Source of the DNA: JABDIY01 sp963803875 | GTDB taxonomy: Bacteria; Actinomycetota; Acidimicrobiia; Acidimicrobiales; SZUA-35 | Direction of reading: 5' to 3' | DNA: 64,000 nucleotides | Assembly: GCA_963803875.1 (NCBI GenBank) | Contig: CAWDOA010000009.1 | Location: 248,001 to 312,000, forward strand | In this document: positions 1 through 8,840 of the stretch, piece after piece | Numbering within the stretch: position 1 is the stretch's first letter | How the letters are laid out: each line of letters begins with the position of its first letter | Made by a program: the position numbers and the translations under genes | Notes under the pieces: generated by a model | What the model saw: only the letters and a program-made list of their open reading frames with translations | What the model was told of the DNA's origin: nothing | The model's database searches: none

Positions 1-311
1 AGTCTGTTCATGCCCCAAGTGTGGCGTTACGGCCGGGGGGCCACTATCGGGGCAAACCCTGATCAACCCCTGAGTCGATAGGCGATCGGTCAGGGTCGTC
101 GCTGTCGATGTTCTGTCAGGAAAGTCGCCCGACGAACGACACAACTGCGACGAAACGCTGCTCCGGGCACTCAGGTCGGTTTCAGCGCATGAACTGCGGT
201 TCAATCATCGTCGCCACCGATGCACCCCTCGATAGCCAACCCACGGTCATCATCGAAGATCACCCTTCGCGCTTGCGAGAAGTGGGTTCATCCAGCGGCT
301 TTGCTGAATCT
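1..311. other. No gene recognised
   Basis: This leading stretch lies downstream of the L,D-transpeptidase gene. The only open frame, on the plus strand from about 108, runs across the transpeptidase antisense and has no recognisable protein character. I see no tRNA, repeat or convincing terminator. A gene truncated by the window edge cannot be excluded. Confidence 0.4.
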
Positions 312-1256
312 TCACTGATCGCGAACACTACCGACATGGGCGAGACTCTTCTGCACGTTGACCGCAGTCCCGTTGTCGAAGTTTCCGAACAGCCAGTCCT
401 GGTCGTTGTTCCGAACCCGAACGCAGCCGTGACTGGCGGGATAGGCCGGAACGGAGTTGGAACCGTGAATAGCCCACCCTCGCTTGAAGTACAGGGGCCG
501 ATACAACGAACCCAGATAGGAGCGGCGGACTCCGTCTATACGTCGCTCGATGCGAAACTGGCCGGTTGGGGTCGTTGCGGTCACCAGCTGTCCGTTCGCT
601 GAGCGGTACAACTCACCGTTGCCGGTTGAGGTGCTCAAGATCTTGCGTTCGCCGGTCTCGGTTGTTGCGAAGATGATCTGACGCTCGAGGTCGATATCGA
701 TCGTCGGCCCGGCAGAACCGAGAGGTGGAGCAATGGTCTCGACAGAAGCGAGGGAGATGAGCGTGTTCGGATCGGCAACACCAGTGCGGTCGAGCCGCTG
801 ATACTTCTGGAATGCGAGCACCGCCGATGACGTCCCTGGTCCGTAGATTCCGTCGATTGAATTCCCGGTGCGAAATCCGAGCGACTCCAGCGCTTCCTGA
901 AGTTGGGTCACATCGGCTCCCCGATCACCGGGCACCAAGCCGGTCGAGGGGTAGGTCAGAACCGTGGTCGACGATTCGGGTTGCTCAGCTTCGCCGGTCG
1001 CTGTCGACGTCGGGGTTGATGCCGTGGTAGACGTCGTGGGGGTGGTGGTTTCGGTCAAGCGGTTGACCGAACTGGTTGTGGACAGTGCAGTTGAGGACGG
1101 TGCAGTTGTGGACGGCGCAGTTGAGGACGGTGCACTTGTCGCCGGTGCGGTTGTTGTGTCCATGCCGATCTGCTCTCCGGCCGTACTCTTGTCGCTGCAT
1201 GCGACGGCTAGCAGAACCAGGAACACTGCGACGGTCGAGAGCAGGGTCGTGCGCAT
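312..1256 (-). CDS. Lipoprotein L,D-transpeptidase (YkuD) with peptidoglycan-binding domain
   Basis: A 314-residue envelope enzyme expected to form 3-3 cross-links in peptidoglycan. The N-terminus is a lipoprotein signal with a lipobox-like LLAVAC at about residues 15-20. A Thr/Ser/Pro-rich linker follows (about 35-100) and includes short TAPS-type repeats. Next is a PG_binding_1 domain (about 108-170, with IDGIYGPGT), and then a YkuD domain from about 185 to the end. The catalytic signature HGSNSVPAYPASHGCVRV carries the expected His, Ser and Cys residues. It stands alone between a featureless stretch and the cold-shock gene. The family assignment is firm; lipidation is inferred from the signal. 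Confidence 0.93.
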   Translation of the reverse strand: MRTTLLSTVAVFLVLLAVACSDKSTAGEQIGMDTTTAPATSAPSSTAPSTTAPSSTALSTTSSVNRLTETTTPTTSTTASTPTSTATGEAEQPESSTTVLTYPSTGLVPGDRGADVTQLQEALESLGFRTGNSIDGIYGPGTSSAVLAFQKYQRLDRTGVADPNTLISLASVETIAPPLGSAGPTIDIDLERQIIFATTETGERKILSTSTGNGELYRSANGQLVTATTPTGQFRIERRIDGVRRSYLGSLYRPLYFKRGWAIHGSNSVPAYPASHGCVRVRNNDQDWLFGNFDNGTAVNVQKSLAHVGSVRDQ

Positions 1257-1479
1257 CGGGTACTGAGGCTCCCTCCTGGTGTGTCGGCAAAATCATCCAC
1301 GACGAGGGCATGGCGGGGTTCCCCCAATGGACTGTTGTTCTATCGGCTCCCAGGCCTTCTAGCCAAGGTCGAGCCCGGATGATTTCGCACGATTCCGGCG
1401 ATCGTTGGATATCGAACCGGACCAGCGTCGCAACAGAGCCTGACCGGGCAACGAGCCTCTCCCGAGGCGGGTCGATGTT

Positions 1480-1680
1480 CTAGACAATTCGGACGTTGAG
1501 GGCCTCATCGCCCTTGCGGCCCGGGCCAACGTCGAACTCGACTTTTTGTCCCTCCTCGAGGCTGCGGTACCCGGACCCATCGATGTTCGAGTAGTGCACG
1601 AATACGTCGTCTCCGTCTTCTCGGGAGATGAAGCCGTATCCCTTCTCGGTATGGAAAAACTTGACCGTTCCGGTAGCCAT
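1480..1680 (-). CDS. Cold-shock protein (CspA family)
   Basis: A 66-residue single-domain OB-fold protein of normal family length, which binds single-stranded RNA or DNA as an RNA chaperone. The RNP1-like KGYGFISRED and RNP2-like VFVHYSNI motifs are both present, and the start ATGGCTACCGG gives the usual MATGTVKFF. The 122 bases upstream up to the Rieske gene probably hold its promoter and a leader. The domain alone cannot separate a cold-inducible from a constitutive Csp. Confidence 0.95.
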   Translation of the reverse strand: MATGTVKFFHTEKGYGFISREDGDDVFVHYSNIDGSGYRSLEEGQKVEFDVGPGRKGDEALNVRIV

Positions 1681-1802
1681 TGTGGGTATTCCTTACGTGT
1701 GAACGTCCGGTGGGTACCGAACAATACAAACTCTACTATCCCGGTCAGACCGCGAATCCAGTCGTTCAAACAACATCGCCCGTGTAGCCATCAGACGGGA
1801 CG

Positions 1803-2993
1803 CTAGCCATCACCGAAGCGGGCTGCGTCGCCGGGTCGGTCCCCGTAGGGAATCTGTTGACGGCATTGAAAGTGGTCGGCCAGCATGTTGGCGAAGCGGT
1901 GAAGTGGCTCCTCGAACCGCACCGAATAGCGGCCTTCGGTGAACCCTCCGGAACTGATTCCTCGTTGGCTTCGCTGACAGATGTCGATGTCCTCGTTGTT
2001 CACGTCGATCCAGAAATCTCGTGTGACCTCGAACGTTTCGTCGGTGACTGCGACGTCGCCCGGTGGCAGAAGCCACGTGCACCGTTCCCGGGTCAGACCC
2101 GGTCCCAGCGGTTCCAGCTGAATCACGAACGCATGATTGGGCAGCACGCTCAGCAACACATTCGGAAACAACGCAAGAAAGCGGCCGCTCTCCGCGTCGG
2201 ATCTCTGCAGTCCGGCAGCCGGTGGCATGGCCAGCCAGTCGTTGCGGTCATCGCCCGACACCGGCGTCGTGGTTTGTCCGCAATACATACCGGGCCCCTG
2301 GTAGCGATAGTGATCCTTGACCCGCGAAACCTTTGCAAGCTCGGGATGAACCCACGTGAGGTGGTAGTACTCCTGGAAGTTCTCAGCCAGTAGCTTCCAA
2401 TTGGCCTCGATCTCGATTGTGGAGGTTTCTCTGACCCTCCAGTCGTTCAATCCGTACCCCGAAAGGCGATCTTTCAAATCACCGTAGTAGTCAGTGAGCG
2501 GCGCAGTGGCAGGGTCCAGACATGCGAACACGATGCCGGCGAAGACCTGTGCACGGATCGAGCGCAGCGGATAGTCGGTTGGATCAAACCCGTCGACTGG
2601 CACGTCGGTGAAGCGGGGGGTTGCAATCAACGTCCCGTCGAGTTTGTAACCCCATCGGTGATACGGACACCGGATCATGGACAGCCCGGTCGTGTCGCTG
2701 TCGAGAAGTTCGGTGCCGCGATGGCGGCAGGCGTTGAGGAATGCCCGTACCTCGCCATCGACATCCCGAGAGAGCAGTACGGAGCGTGCTCCCATGGGTC
2801 GGACCAGCACCGTTCCTGGCCCGTCGAGCTCGTCGACACATGCGACACCCACCCAACCCCTGTCGAAGACAGCTGCCTGCTCGGCCTCGAAGAACGTCTC
2901 GGACACATACGCTTGGGCCGGGAGCGTGGACGCCGCTTCAACCGGTCGTCGAATGCCCTGCCAGAACCCCTCGGTCTCGTACTCGTTCCTCAC
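1803..2993 (-). CDS. Rieske [2Fe-2S] aromatic-ring-hydroxylating oxygenase, alpha subunit
   Basis: About 396 residues. An N-terminal Rieske domain carries the CRH-X16-CPYH cluster ligands, and a catalytic domain carries the mononuclear-iron motif ENFQEYYHLTWVHPE. The family hydroxylates aromatic or quaternary-ammonium substrates, taking electrons from a separate reductase. The frame is open upstream into the DUF2510 gene, so I place the start at the GTG at 2993 (VRNEYETEGFW), 65 bases after that gene's stop; no strong ribosome site is visible. No reductase or beta subunit lies nearby. The substrate is unknown; the single-subunit layout recalls choline- or carnitine-type and other alpha-only oxygenases. 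Confidence 0.88.
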   Translation of the reverse strand: MRNEYETEGFWQGIRRPVEAASTLPAQAYVSETFFEAEQAAVFDRGWVGVACVDELDGPGTVLVRPMGARSVLLSRDVDGEVRAFLNACRHRGTELLDSDTTGLSMIRCPYHRWGYKLDGTLIATPRFTDVPVDGFDPTDYPLRSIRAQVFAGIVFACLDPATAPLTDYYGDLKDRLSGYGLNDWRVRETSTIEIEANWKLLAENFQEYYHLTWVHPELAKVSRVKDHYRYQGPGMYCGQTTTPVSGDDRNDWLAMPPAAGLQRSDAESGRFLALFPNVLLSVLPNHAFVIQLEPLGPGLTRERCTWLLPPGDVAVTDETFEVTRDFWIDVNNEDIDICQRSQRGISSGGFTEGRYSVRFEEPLHRFANMLADHFQCRQQIPYGDRPGDAARFGDG

Positions 2994-3058
2994 TGCACGA
3001 TTGTGACGCTGTCCAATGATGGGATGCAAGCACGATGGGCGATGGCCTCCCGCTACGG

Positions 3059-3484
3059 CTAGATCGTGGCCACCGCCGCACCGAGGAACCACAACAGCAA
3101 CACTCCGCCCCATAGGACGACCGCAATGATTGCGATCACCTTGGCCGCAGTCGCAGTACCCCGGTTCGAAGGGTCCCGGAGTCCTTGGTCGATTCGCTGG
3201 GTTTCCTGATAACTCACGTACCAACCGATCGCAGCGGGGAAGCCGCAACAGAAGAACCCGAAGATCGACAGCAGGAGCGCAGTGACTGCTTGGCTCCCCT
3301 CGGCGAACGGGCCGCCCCGAGACGCAACGCTTGACGGCACCGTGGACGGGACACCCGGCTGACCGGCCCCGATGACCTGGGGCCCACCTCGCCATTGCGT
3401 GCCATCCCAGTAACGGTGGGTTCCCGGCGGATCCCCCTCGGCGTGGTACCACCCCGGTATCGATGAGCCTGACTGGTCGGTCAT
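3059..3484 (-). CDS. DUF2510 membrane protein
   Basis: A 141-residue protein. The N-terminal DUF2510 motif is PGWYHAEGDPPGTHRYWDG, followed by a Pro/Gly/Ser linker and two hydrophobic segments (about 72-95 and 113-138). DUF2510 proteins are common small membrane proteins in Actinomycetota and have no known biochemical role. It is divergent from the DUF2752 gene across a 75-base gap that must hold both promoters, and lies just upstream of the Rieske gene on the same strand. Confidence 0.85.
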   Translation of the reverse strand: MTDQSGSSIPGWYHAEGDPPGTHRYWDGTQWRGGPQVIGAGQPGVPSTVPSSVASRGGPFAEGSQAVTALLLSIFGFFCCGFPAAIGWYVSYQETQRIDQGLRDPSNRGTATAAKVIAIIAVVLWGGVLLLWFLGAAVATI

Positions 3485-3559
3485 CGAGCCTCCTCTGCGC
3501 TCTTCGACAGCTGCGACAACTGGTCGCGATCGTAGACAGATCCCACTTCGGAGACTGCG

Positions 3560-3973
3560 ATGGCCTACCGTTTCATTGTGTTCTGGATCCCGAACCGATT
3601 CAGTGCGGATCGAGTTCCGCTGTACCTGGGCGCAAGTCTCGGGGCCGTCACTCTCGCTTCAATCGTCCTTGTCGAGGACGGTCCGGTGCTTTGCCCCTTT
3701 CGGCGCTGCACCGGCGGCTACTGCCCCGGATGTGGAGGAACAAGGGCTGCGCTCACCCTGCTTCGAGGCGAGCCCCGACAGGCGTGGGCAGAGCACCCGT
3801 GGACTGTTCTGGTCGCTGTTCAGCTCATGGTGATGGGCGTCGCCATACCGTTCCTGTCCAGAACTCGTGTGGCATCGATTGCGCTGCCCGTGGTGGTGTG
3901 CAATCTTGCGATGGGTTTGATGATCTGGCTCGTCCGCCTGTGGACAGGCACGATCCCCGTACCGTTCTCATGA
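3560..3973 (+). CDS. DUF2752 membrane protein
   Basis: A 137-residue protein with the DUF2752 signature CP(F/x)xxCTGGYCPGCGGTRA near residues 45-63, where paired cysteines could bind metal or form disulfides. Three hydrophobic helices lie at about 22-40, 80-98 and 104-126. The family is widespread and uncharacterised. Its stop overlaps the next start in an ATGA, so the two genes are probably translationally coupled. Confidence 0.85.
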   Translation: MAYRFIVFWIPNRFSADRVPLYLGASLGAVTLASIVLVEDGPVLCPFRRCTGGYCPGCGGTRAALTLLRGEPRQAWAEHPWTVLVAVQLMVMGVAIPFLSRTRVASIALPVVVCNLAMGLMIWLVRLWTGTIPVPFS

Positions 3974-4416
3974 CGTCCGTACACGAGCTGTTCGTCTACG
4001 GCACTCTCCGTTTCGGTGATGTGCGGTGGAGGTTTCTCGAGCCATTCGTCCTAGACCATGGAGTGCCCGATACGGCCCCCGGGAGGCTATTCGATACCGG
4101 GGCCGGATACCCCGCAGCGCTCTTTGATGCTGCCTCAGGACCAGCGGCTCCCGAGGATCAACCAGGCGAGTCGATGGCGATCGTCGGACATCGATATCGG
4201 CTGATCGCAGAAGAGTCGGAGAATGCGCTACGAAGACTCGACGAGGTCGAGTCGGCCGTTACCGGTCTCTACCGTAGAATCCGCATCGTCACCGACGCTG
4301 GTCGCGAGGCATGGGCCTATCAGTACGGTCTCGGGCTTGATGATCCGACCTTCGAGCTTCAGCCGATCCTGTCCGGAGATTGGTTCGAGTTTCGTGGCAG
4401 CGACACCGTCACGTAA
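3970..4416 (+). CDS. Gamma-glutamylcyclotransferase-like (AIG2/GGCT fold) protein
   Basis: 148 residues starting at the ATG at 3970, which overlaps the DUF2752 stop. The opening LFVYGTLRFGD is the conserved YGTL loop of the GGCT/AIG2 family. An acidic residue in a LDEVES context (about residue 92) fits the catalytic Glu. Members act on gamma-glutamyl peptides or amines, and many bacterial homologues have unassigned substrates. The open frame extends upstream to 3463, but that part overlaps DUF2752 and is not protein-like. Confidence 0.82.
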   Translation: MTSVHELFVYGTLRFGDVRWRFLEPFVLDHGVPDTAPGRLFDTGAGYPAALFDAASGPAAPEDQPGESMAIVGHRYRLIAEESENALRRLDEVESAVTGLYRRIRIVTDAGREAWAYQYGLGLDDPTFELQPILSGDWFEFRGSDTVT

Positions 4417-4444
4417 CACACGTACCTGCTCCTAGCCTTGATAG

Positions 4445-5935
4445 GTGACTTCTTCGTTCGCCGAGCTGAATATCTCCAGCGATGTTGTTCGCGTTCTCGA
4501 AGCAATGCGGATCGTCGAACCAACCCCTATTCAGATGGCGGTGATTCCCGATGCGCTGGCAGGCCGTGATGTGCTGGGCAGGGCTCCCACGGGATCAGGC
4601 AAGACGTTCGGCTTCGGACTGCCCCTGCTGGAGCTTGTAGACCGTGCTGAGCCCCGCCGACCTCGTGGGTTGGTGCTGGCCCCAACACGGGAGCTTGCCG
4701 AGCAGATCAAACGCGAGCTCCTGCCGGTGGCGGTGGCGGTCGACCGGTCGCTGGTAGCCATCTACGGGGGCGTTGGCATGGGTAAACAAACCGCTTCCCT
4801 CCGCAAGGGCGTAGACGTAGTGATCGCTACGCCGGGACGGCTCATCGATCTGCTCGAACAGGGCGAACTATCGCTCGACAAGGTCGACAGAGTGGTCGTC
4901 GATGAAGCCGACCGAATGGCCGATATGGGCTTCTTGCCAGACGTGCGTCACATCCTGGATCTGACATCGGTTCACCGCCAAACGGTGATGTTCTCTGCGA
5001 CCTTGGACAAGGCGGTTGCGGTTCTCACCGAGCACTATCAGGTGGACCCGGTGACTCACCGGTACGGCAGTGATGAGCCCGATATCACCCAGATGTCCCA
5101 CCGATTCATCGAGGTTGCCCAAAGCGACAAGATCGCCTTGGCCGCAGACATCATCGATTCACACGGCACGACCATGGTGTTTTGCCGAACCCGGCACGGC
5201 GTCGACCGAGTGTGTCGACAATTGAAGCGAAAAGGTGTGAAAGCTGGCTGGATACACGGAGGACGCTCCCAGAATCAGCGAGATGCAGCCCTGCTTGCCT
5301 TCACCGATGGCCGAATCAGCGCGTTGATTGCCACCGATGTGGCAGCTCGTGGCATCCACGTCGACGAGGTTGCCTGCGTACTTCACTACGATCCCCCTGC
5401 CGACCCAAAGGACTACGTCCACCGATCGGGTCGAACCGCCAGGGCGGGTTCGTCAGGCGATGTGGTCTGTTTTGTCACTCCCGAGCAAACGAAGAAAGTC
5501 TCGACTCTCCAGCGCCAGGTCGGTCTGAAAGTGGAGATCGAAAAAGGCGTTGATCCGCAGGAGCGAAGCGGTCACAGCCCAGTGACCGATGACGAACTGG
5601 GTCTCGGTTCAAAGCCGCAATCGCGGCGGCCCGACAAAGGCAGGACCGGCGCCGGACGACGGTCGGGCCGAGGCCAGCGAGGCGGCTCGAAACGGAGGGC
5701 CGAGAATGCCGACAGCAAGCAACCCAGGTCGGGCTCGGCCAAGAAGTCAATCGGGTCAGGAGCCTCTTCCCCCGGCCCGTCTCGCAAGCGGTCCGGCGCC
5801 AAGAAACGCTCGTCTGGTGGCGACCTGCCGTCAAAGGACAAGGCGAGGTCGCGCCGGTCGGGAAAGCCGCGTCCGAAGTCGAAGAGCCGAAAGAACCAGC
5901 AGTTCAAGTCCCGGAGCAAACGCCGACGTGGCTGA
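4445..5935 (+). CDS. DEAD-box RNA helicase (RhlE-like) with basic C-terminal tail
   Basis: 496 residues with a GTG start. The full motif set is present in order: Q motif PTPIQ, APTGSGKT (I), PTRELAEQ (Ia), TPGR (Ib), VDEADRMADMGF (II), FSATL (III), DVAARGIHVDEV (V) and HRSGRTARAG (VI). The two RecA-like domains end near residue 370. The last 110 or so residues are a disordered Lys/Arg/Ser/Gly tail of the kind that anchors RNA. Such helicases act in ribosome assembly or cold-adapted RNA remodelling. The stop overlaps the start of the SET-domain gene by 8 bases. Confidence 0.95.
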   Translation: MTSSFAELNISSDVVRVLEAMRIVEPTPIQMAVIPDALAGRDVLGRAPTGSGKTFGFGLPLLELVDRAEPRRPRGLVLAPTRELAEQIKRELLPVAVAVDRSLVAIYGGVGMGKQTASLRKGVDVVIATPGRLIDLLEQGELSLDKVDRVVVDEADRMADMGFLPDVRHILDLTSVHRQTVMFSATLDKAVAVLTEHYQVDPVTHRYGSDEPDITQMSHRFIEVAQSDKIALAADIIDSHGTTMVFCRTRHGVDRVCRQLKRKGVKAGWIHGGRSQNQRDAALLAFTDGRISALIATDVAARGIHVDEVACVLHYDPPADPKDYVHRSGRTARAGSSGDVVCFVTPEQTKKVSTLQRQVGLKVEIEKGVDPQERSGHSPVTDDELGLGSKPQSRRPDKGRTGAGRRSGRGQRGGSKRRAENADSKQPRSGSAKKSIGSGASSPGPSRKRSGAKKRSSGGDLPSKDKARSRRSGKPRPKSKSRKNQQFKSRSKRRRG

Positions 5936-6308
5936 GGGTTGGTTCGAGTCCTCACACGACCAGATCAGTGACGCGGTCTTTGTGACAGACTCCGGTGTGC
6001 ATGGCCGTGGCGTCTTTGCACGCCGATACATAGAACCCGGGGAACGTTTCTGCGTCAATCCCCTGTTTCGAATTCCTTCCGAGGAGCGGAGGTTTCTGGA
6101 TCAGACAGCGTTGTATGACCACTATTTCGAACATGACGACGACGCATTCATCGCTCTCGGACCGATCTCATTTCTGAACCATGAAGACCAGCCCAACGCC
6201 GACTTCGAACTCGATTCGGAGTTGCTTCAGATCACATTGCTCGCGGTGCAGCCCATAGCCTCTGGTGAAGAGATATCCATTCACTACGGCACCGAACCGT
6301 GGTGGTAG
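5928..6308 (+). CDS. SET-domain protein (putative protein lysine methyltransferase)
   Basis: About 126 residues starting at the GTG at 5928, inside the helicase stop region. The sequence has the SET core: GVHGRGVFARRYIEPGE near the start, SFLNHEDQPNADFE (the N-H motif that contacts SAM), and the C-terminal catalytic segment GEEISIHYG. Small stand-alone bacterial SET proteins are known but mostly lack assigned substrates. The overlap with a helicase ending in a Lys-rich tail suggests, by inference only, a methylation partner. The longer upstream frame is a shadow of the helicase tail. Confidence 0.85.
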   Translation: MAEGWFESSHDQISDAVFVTDSGVHGRGVFARRYIEPGERFCVNPLFRIPSEERRFLDQTALYDHYFEHDDDAFIALGPISFLNHEDQPNADFELDSELLQITLLAVQPIASGEEISIHYGTEPWW

Positions 6309-6323
6309 GCGGACCGCACTAGG

Positions 6324-7370
6324 GTGCAGAGAGTGCCGGCGTCGACGACGACAACGAATGAGGTCGCAGATCTCTTTCAGCGTTGGGTTCTCGAGAAGCG
6401 AGCGAGATCCTCTCGAGGCCTTTCGGTGCGATCAGAAGCGGGATACCGCACCGATATCGGAACGTTTGCGAAGCGGGTCGCAGACGCCCAAATGCGGCCG
6501 GCTCCGAACATCGATCCCGACCTTCCCAATGCGGTCAACCTTGGTCACATGGCGAGGATTTCAGTGGCTGATTTCACCGAGGACAACCTTCTGAAAGTCA
6601 TGTCCGACCTCGTGGGTGAGGGATATCGCAACGCCTCTCGCGCCAGGATGTTGTCAGCGCTCAGAGGCTTCTCCAACTGGTTGGTCAAGAACAATCACCT
6701 CGACAAAGATCCCACCCTCGGGTTCGAGACACCGTCGAAGGAGAAGGGTCTGCCGGTGGCGCTCAGCACCGAAGAACTCCAACGAGTGCTCGACGCAATC
6801 AGCTCCCCGCCCACCAGGTCGCGGGTCCTCTGGCCGTCGAGGGACCTGGCGATGCTGGCTGTTCTCGCCGGGTGCGGGGTGCGGGCCTCGGAACTCATCG
6901 GAATCCGTGTCGGTGACTTTCGATGGGAGGATCCACCGCGGCTTCGGGTGACAGGCAAGGGCAACAAAACTCGAAGCCTTCCGCTCAGCAGCGAGGTTCT
7001 CAACGTCGTGGACGACTATCTGACCGAGCGGGAGGCCGCCGAGGGCCCCCTCCGGCCCGATGGTGTCGTTTTCTTGCGAACCGGCGAGCCTCGACCCTTC
7101 ACCGTCACTTCGCTCGACTACGTCGTGGAACTGTGGTTGCGCACCGCCGGCATCGCTCCCCCTGATCAAGAAAAGGCTCACCTCTTTCGCCACACCTATG
7201 CGGTCGGAGTGCTCGACAATGGCGGTACGATCGCCGAACTTCAGGCCCTGCTGGGTCATGAATCGATCGCTACAACGTCGATTTACCTTCGCATGAGTGC
7301 CGAGGGTTTACATCACACCGCAGGAAGCACGCCCATGCATCGGCTTCTCGCCTCCAGATCGGTGTCATAG
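6324..7370 (+). CDS. Tyrosine recombinase (XerC/D-like integrase)
   Basis: 348 residues from the GTG at 6324; a second in-frame GTG at 6333 is possible. An N-terminal SAM-like core-binding domain spans about 8-135, and the catalytic domain follows. The catalytic residues are visible: Arg in CGVRASELIGI, Lys in TGKGNKTRSLPL, HLFRH, and His plus Tyr in LGHESIATTSIYLRM. The length is slightly above typical XerC/D (about 300). There is no adjacent phage or island gene and no att repeat was seen, so a housekeeping dimer-resolution role is as likely as a mobile-element role. It is the only mobility-type enzyme in the window. Confidence 0.9.
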   Translation: MQRVPASTTTTNEVADLFQRWVLEKRARSSRGLSVRSEAGYRTDIGTFAKRVADAQMRPAPNIDPDLPNAVNLGHMARISVADFTEDNLLKVMSDLVGEGYRNASRARMLSALRGFSNWLVKNNHLDKDPTLGFETPSKEKGLPVALSTEELQRVLDAISSPPTRSRVLWPSRDLAMLAVLAGCGVRASELIGIRVGDFRWEDPPRLRVTGKGNKTRSLPLSSEVLNVVDDYLTEREAAEGPLRPDGVVFLRTGEPRPFTVTSLDYVVELWLRTAGIAPPDQEKAHLFRHTYAVGVLDNGGTIAELQALLGHESIATTSIYLRMSAEGLHHTAGSTPMHRLLASRSVS

Positions 7371-7448
7371 GTGTCGATAGAGATTCAGAACTCCGGGTCG
7401 TCTGAGCGCTCTCAACACGACCTTTGCGTAGTGAAAGGCACACACTCG

Positions 7449-8840
7449 ATGAAGCGACTCGCAGCAGCAGTCATTCTCCTTGCTGGCATCCTGGCCATCT
7501 CGATTCCTGCCGATGCGGAATCGATGTCAGTCGAGTCGGACAACGTTGCCCAGGAGGCGTTTCGGGCCAAATGGGTGTCCACCTACCAGTCGGCCACAAC
7601 CGTTGAGGAACTCCAGTTTGCGCCCGACTTCAAACCTGAACACGCCAACCTCCTGCGCCTCTATCAGGCGTTCTTCAACCGACCCCCGGATCTCGTGGGT
7701 GCGAAATACTGGTTGGGCCAGTGGGACAACGTTGTGGCTGCGGGTCCGACCCCGCAGCGGCCCGAGGGTCACGACCTGTTGGGTGAGTTCGCTCAGTTCT
7801 TCACCCAGGTTCCAGAGTTCACCAATACCTACGGTGACGCTGGCAACGCCGAGTTCCTGACCCGGGTCTACAACAACATGTTGGGCCGTGTCCCCGACGC
7901 CGACGGCTATGACTACTGGTTGAGCTATCTCGAGGGAACCAACCCAGAACAGCCCGGCGTCGAACTGACCAAGGGTGGCATGATGCGCTGGGTCACCCTC
8001 GACGTTGAGTTCGTGAGTCTGTACCCGTTTGGCCAAACAGATCTCTCCGAGCATTCATCCGACCTCGCCGACTGCGCGGTGGAGAACGTGACCTTCAACA
8101 GCTTGAACATCACCGGTATCTATCGCTTACGGGACGGGGCCATCCGGGAGTTGTGCTACGGCCTCCGGGACGAAAACGTTGAAGAGGCGTGGGCTCGGTT
8201 GGCTGAACTGGCCGATCCCGCTCATCAGTCCCCCATCGCTTTGCTGGCGGTGTACGAGGGCGATGGAGCCGGTGTCGTCGCCTATGCCGGTCCTTCGTCC
8301 GGGAACGGCGGAAGTTACGCAGGCGACCTCTGGTTCATCGCCGCCCAGGACACCGCCACCAGGATCAACCCTGTGGAGGCTGATCTGACGATGTCACATG
8401 AGCTGTCCCACGTCTTCACCCAGTTGGACGACCAGATTGATTTCGATTCCTTCAACCGAAACGGCTGCGACGGTAGGTTTCCGGCCTTCAACTGGTGCTT
8501 TCAGTCTGAGTCGTTCATGAATCAGTGGGTGTCCAACTTCTGGTCAGCCCAGGAGCTGGCCGTGTACGAAGCGAACCACGATTACGATCCATCCAACGAC
8601 GTTGATTCTGAGACCTTGTGTGTCGATGGCCACGACTTCGCGGGAACCTACGCCACCACCTCACCCTATGAGGACTTCGCTGAAGCCTTCAGCGCCTATG
8701 TCCACGGTGTCAACCTCCCAAATCTCGAGGCCAAGTTCGCATACTTCGATTCACAACCCATTCTCGAGGGCTACAGGGACAGAGCGGCGGAGACAGACCG
8801 GTTCAACTACCCTGACACGTTCGGTTCGTGCGGGTTCTGA
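7449..8840 (+). CDS. Secreted DUF4214 protein with HExxH metallopeptidase-like domain
   Basis: 463 residues starting at the ATG at 7449, chosen because it opens a Sec signal peptide (KRLAAAVILLAGILAIS, cleavage near ADA-ES); the frame is open 26 codons upstream. Two DUF4214-type helical units follow (RLYQAFFNRPPD...YWL at about 72-98, and VYNNMLGRVPDADGYDYWL). The C-terminal half has H317-ELS-H321 and a downstream YEDFAEAF with Glu408, a HExxH...E layout seen in zinc peptidases. DUF4214 occurs in surface and matrix-associated proteins. The combination suggests an exported protease; substrate and zinc binding are unproven. The 3' end overlaps the convergent flavin-reductase gene by 34 bases. 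Confidence 0.78.
   Translation: MKRLAAAVILLAGILAISIPADAESMSVESDNVAQEAFRAKWVSTYQSATTVEELQFAPDFKPEHANLLRLYQAFFNRPPDLVGAKYWLGQWDNVVAAGPTPQRPEGHDLLGEFAQFFTQVPEFTNTYGDAGNAEFLTRVYNNMLGRVPDADGYDYWLSYLEGTNPEQPGVELTKGGMMRWVTLDVEFVSLYPFGQTDLSEHSSDLADCAVENVTFNSLNITGIYRLRDGAIRELCYGLRDENVEEAWARLAELADPAHQSPIALLAVYEGDGAGVVAYAGPSSGNGGSYAGDLWFIAAQDTATRINPVEADLTMSHELSHVFTQLDDQIDFDSFNRNGCDGRFPAFNWCFQSESFMNQWVSNFWSAQELAVYEANHDYDPSNDVDSETLCVDGHDFAGTYATTSPYEDFAEAFSAYVHGVNLPNLEAKFAYFDSQPILEGYRDRAAETDRFNYPDTFGSCGF

Noticed and set aside
108..602. 164-residue plus-strand frame at the left end
   Set aside because: It runs antisense over the catalytic part of the L,D-transpeptidase and has no domain, start context or plausible composition.
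1803..3452. 549-residue version of the Rieske oxygenase
   Set aside because: The N-terminal 150 residues overlap the DUF2510 gene in another phase and look non-protein; the GTG at 2993 gives the normal family length.
6324..7370. Integrative element around the tyrosine recombinase
   Set aside because: No flanking direct repeats, tRNA, phage or conjugation genes, and composition does not differ from the neighbours.
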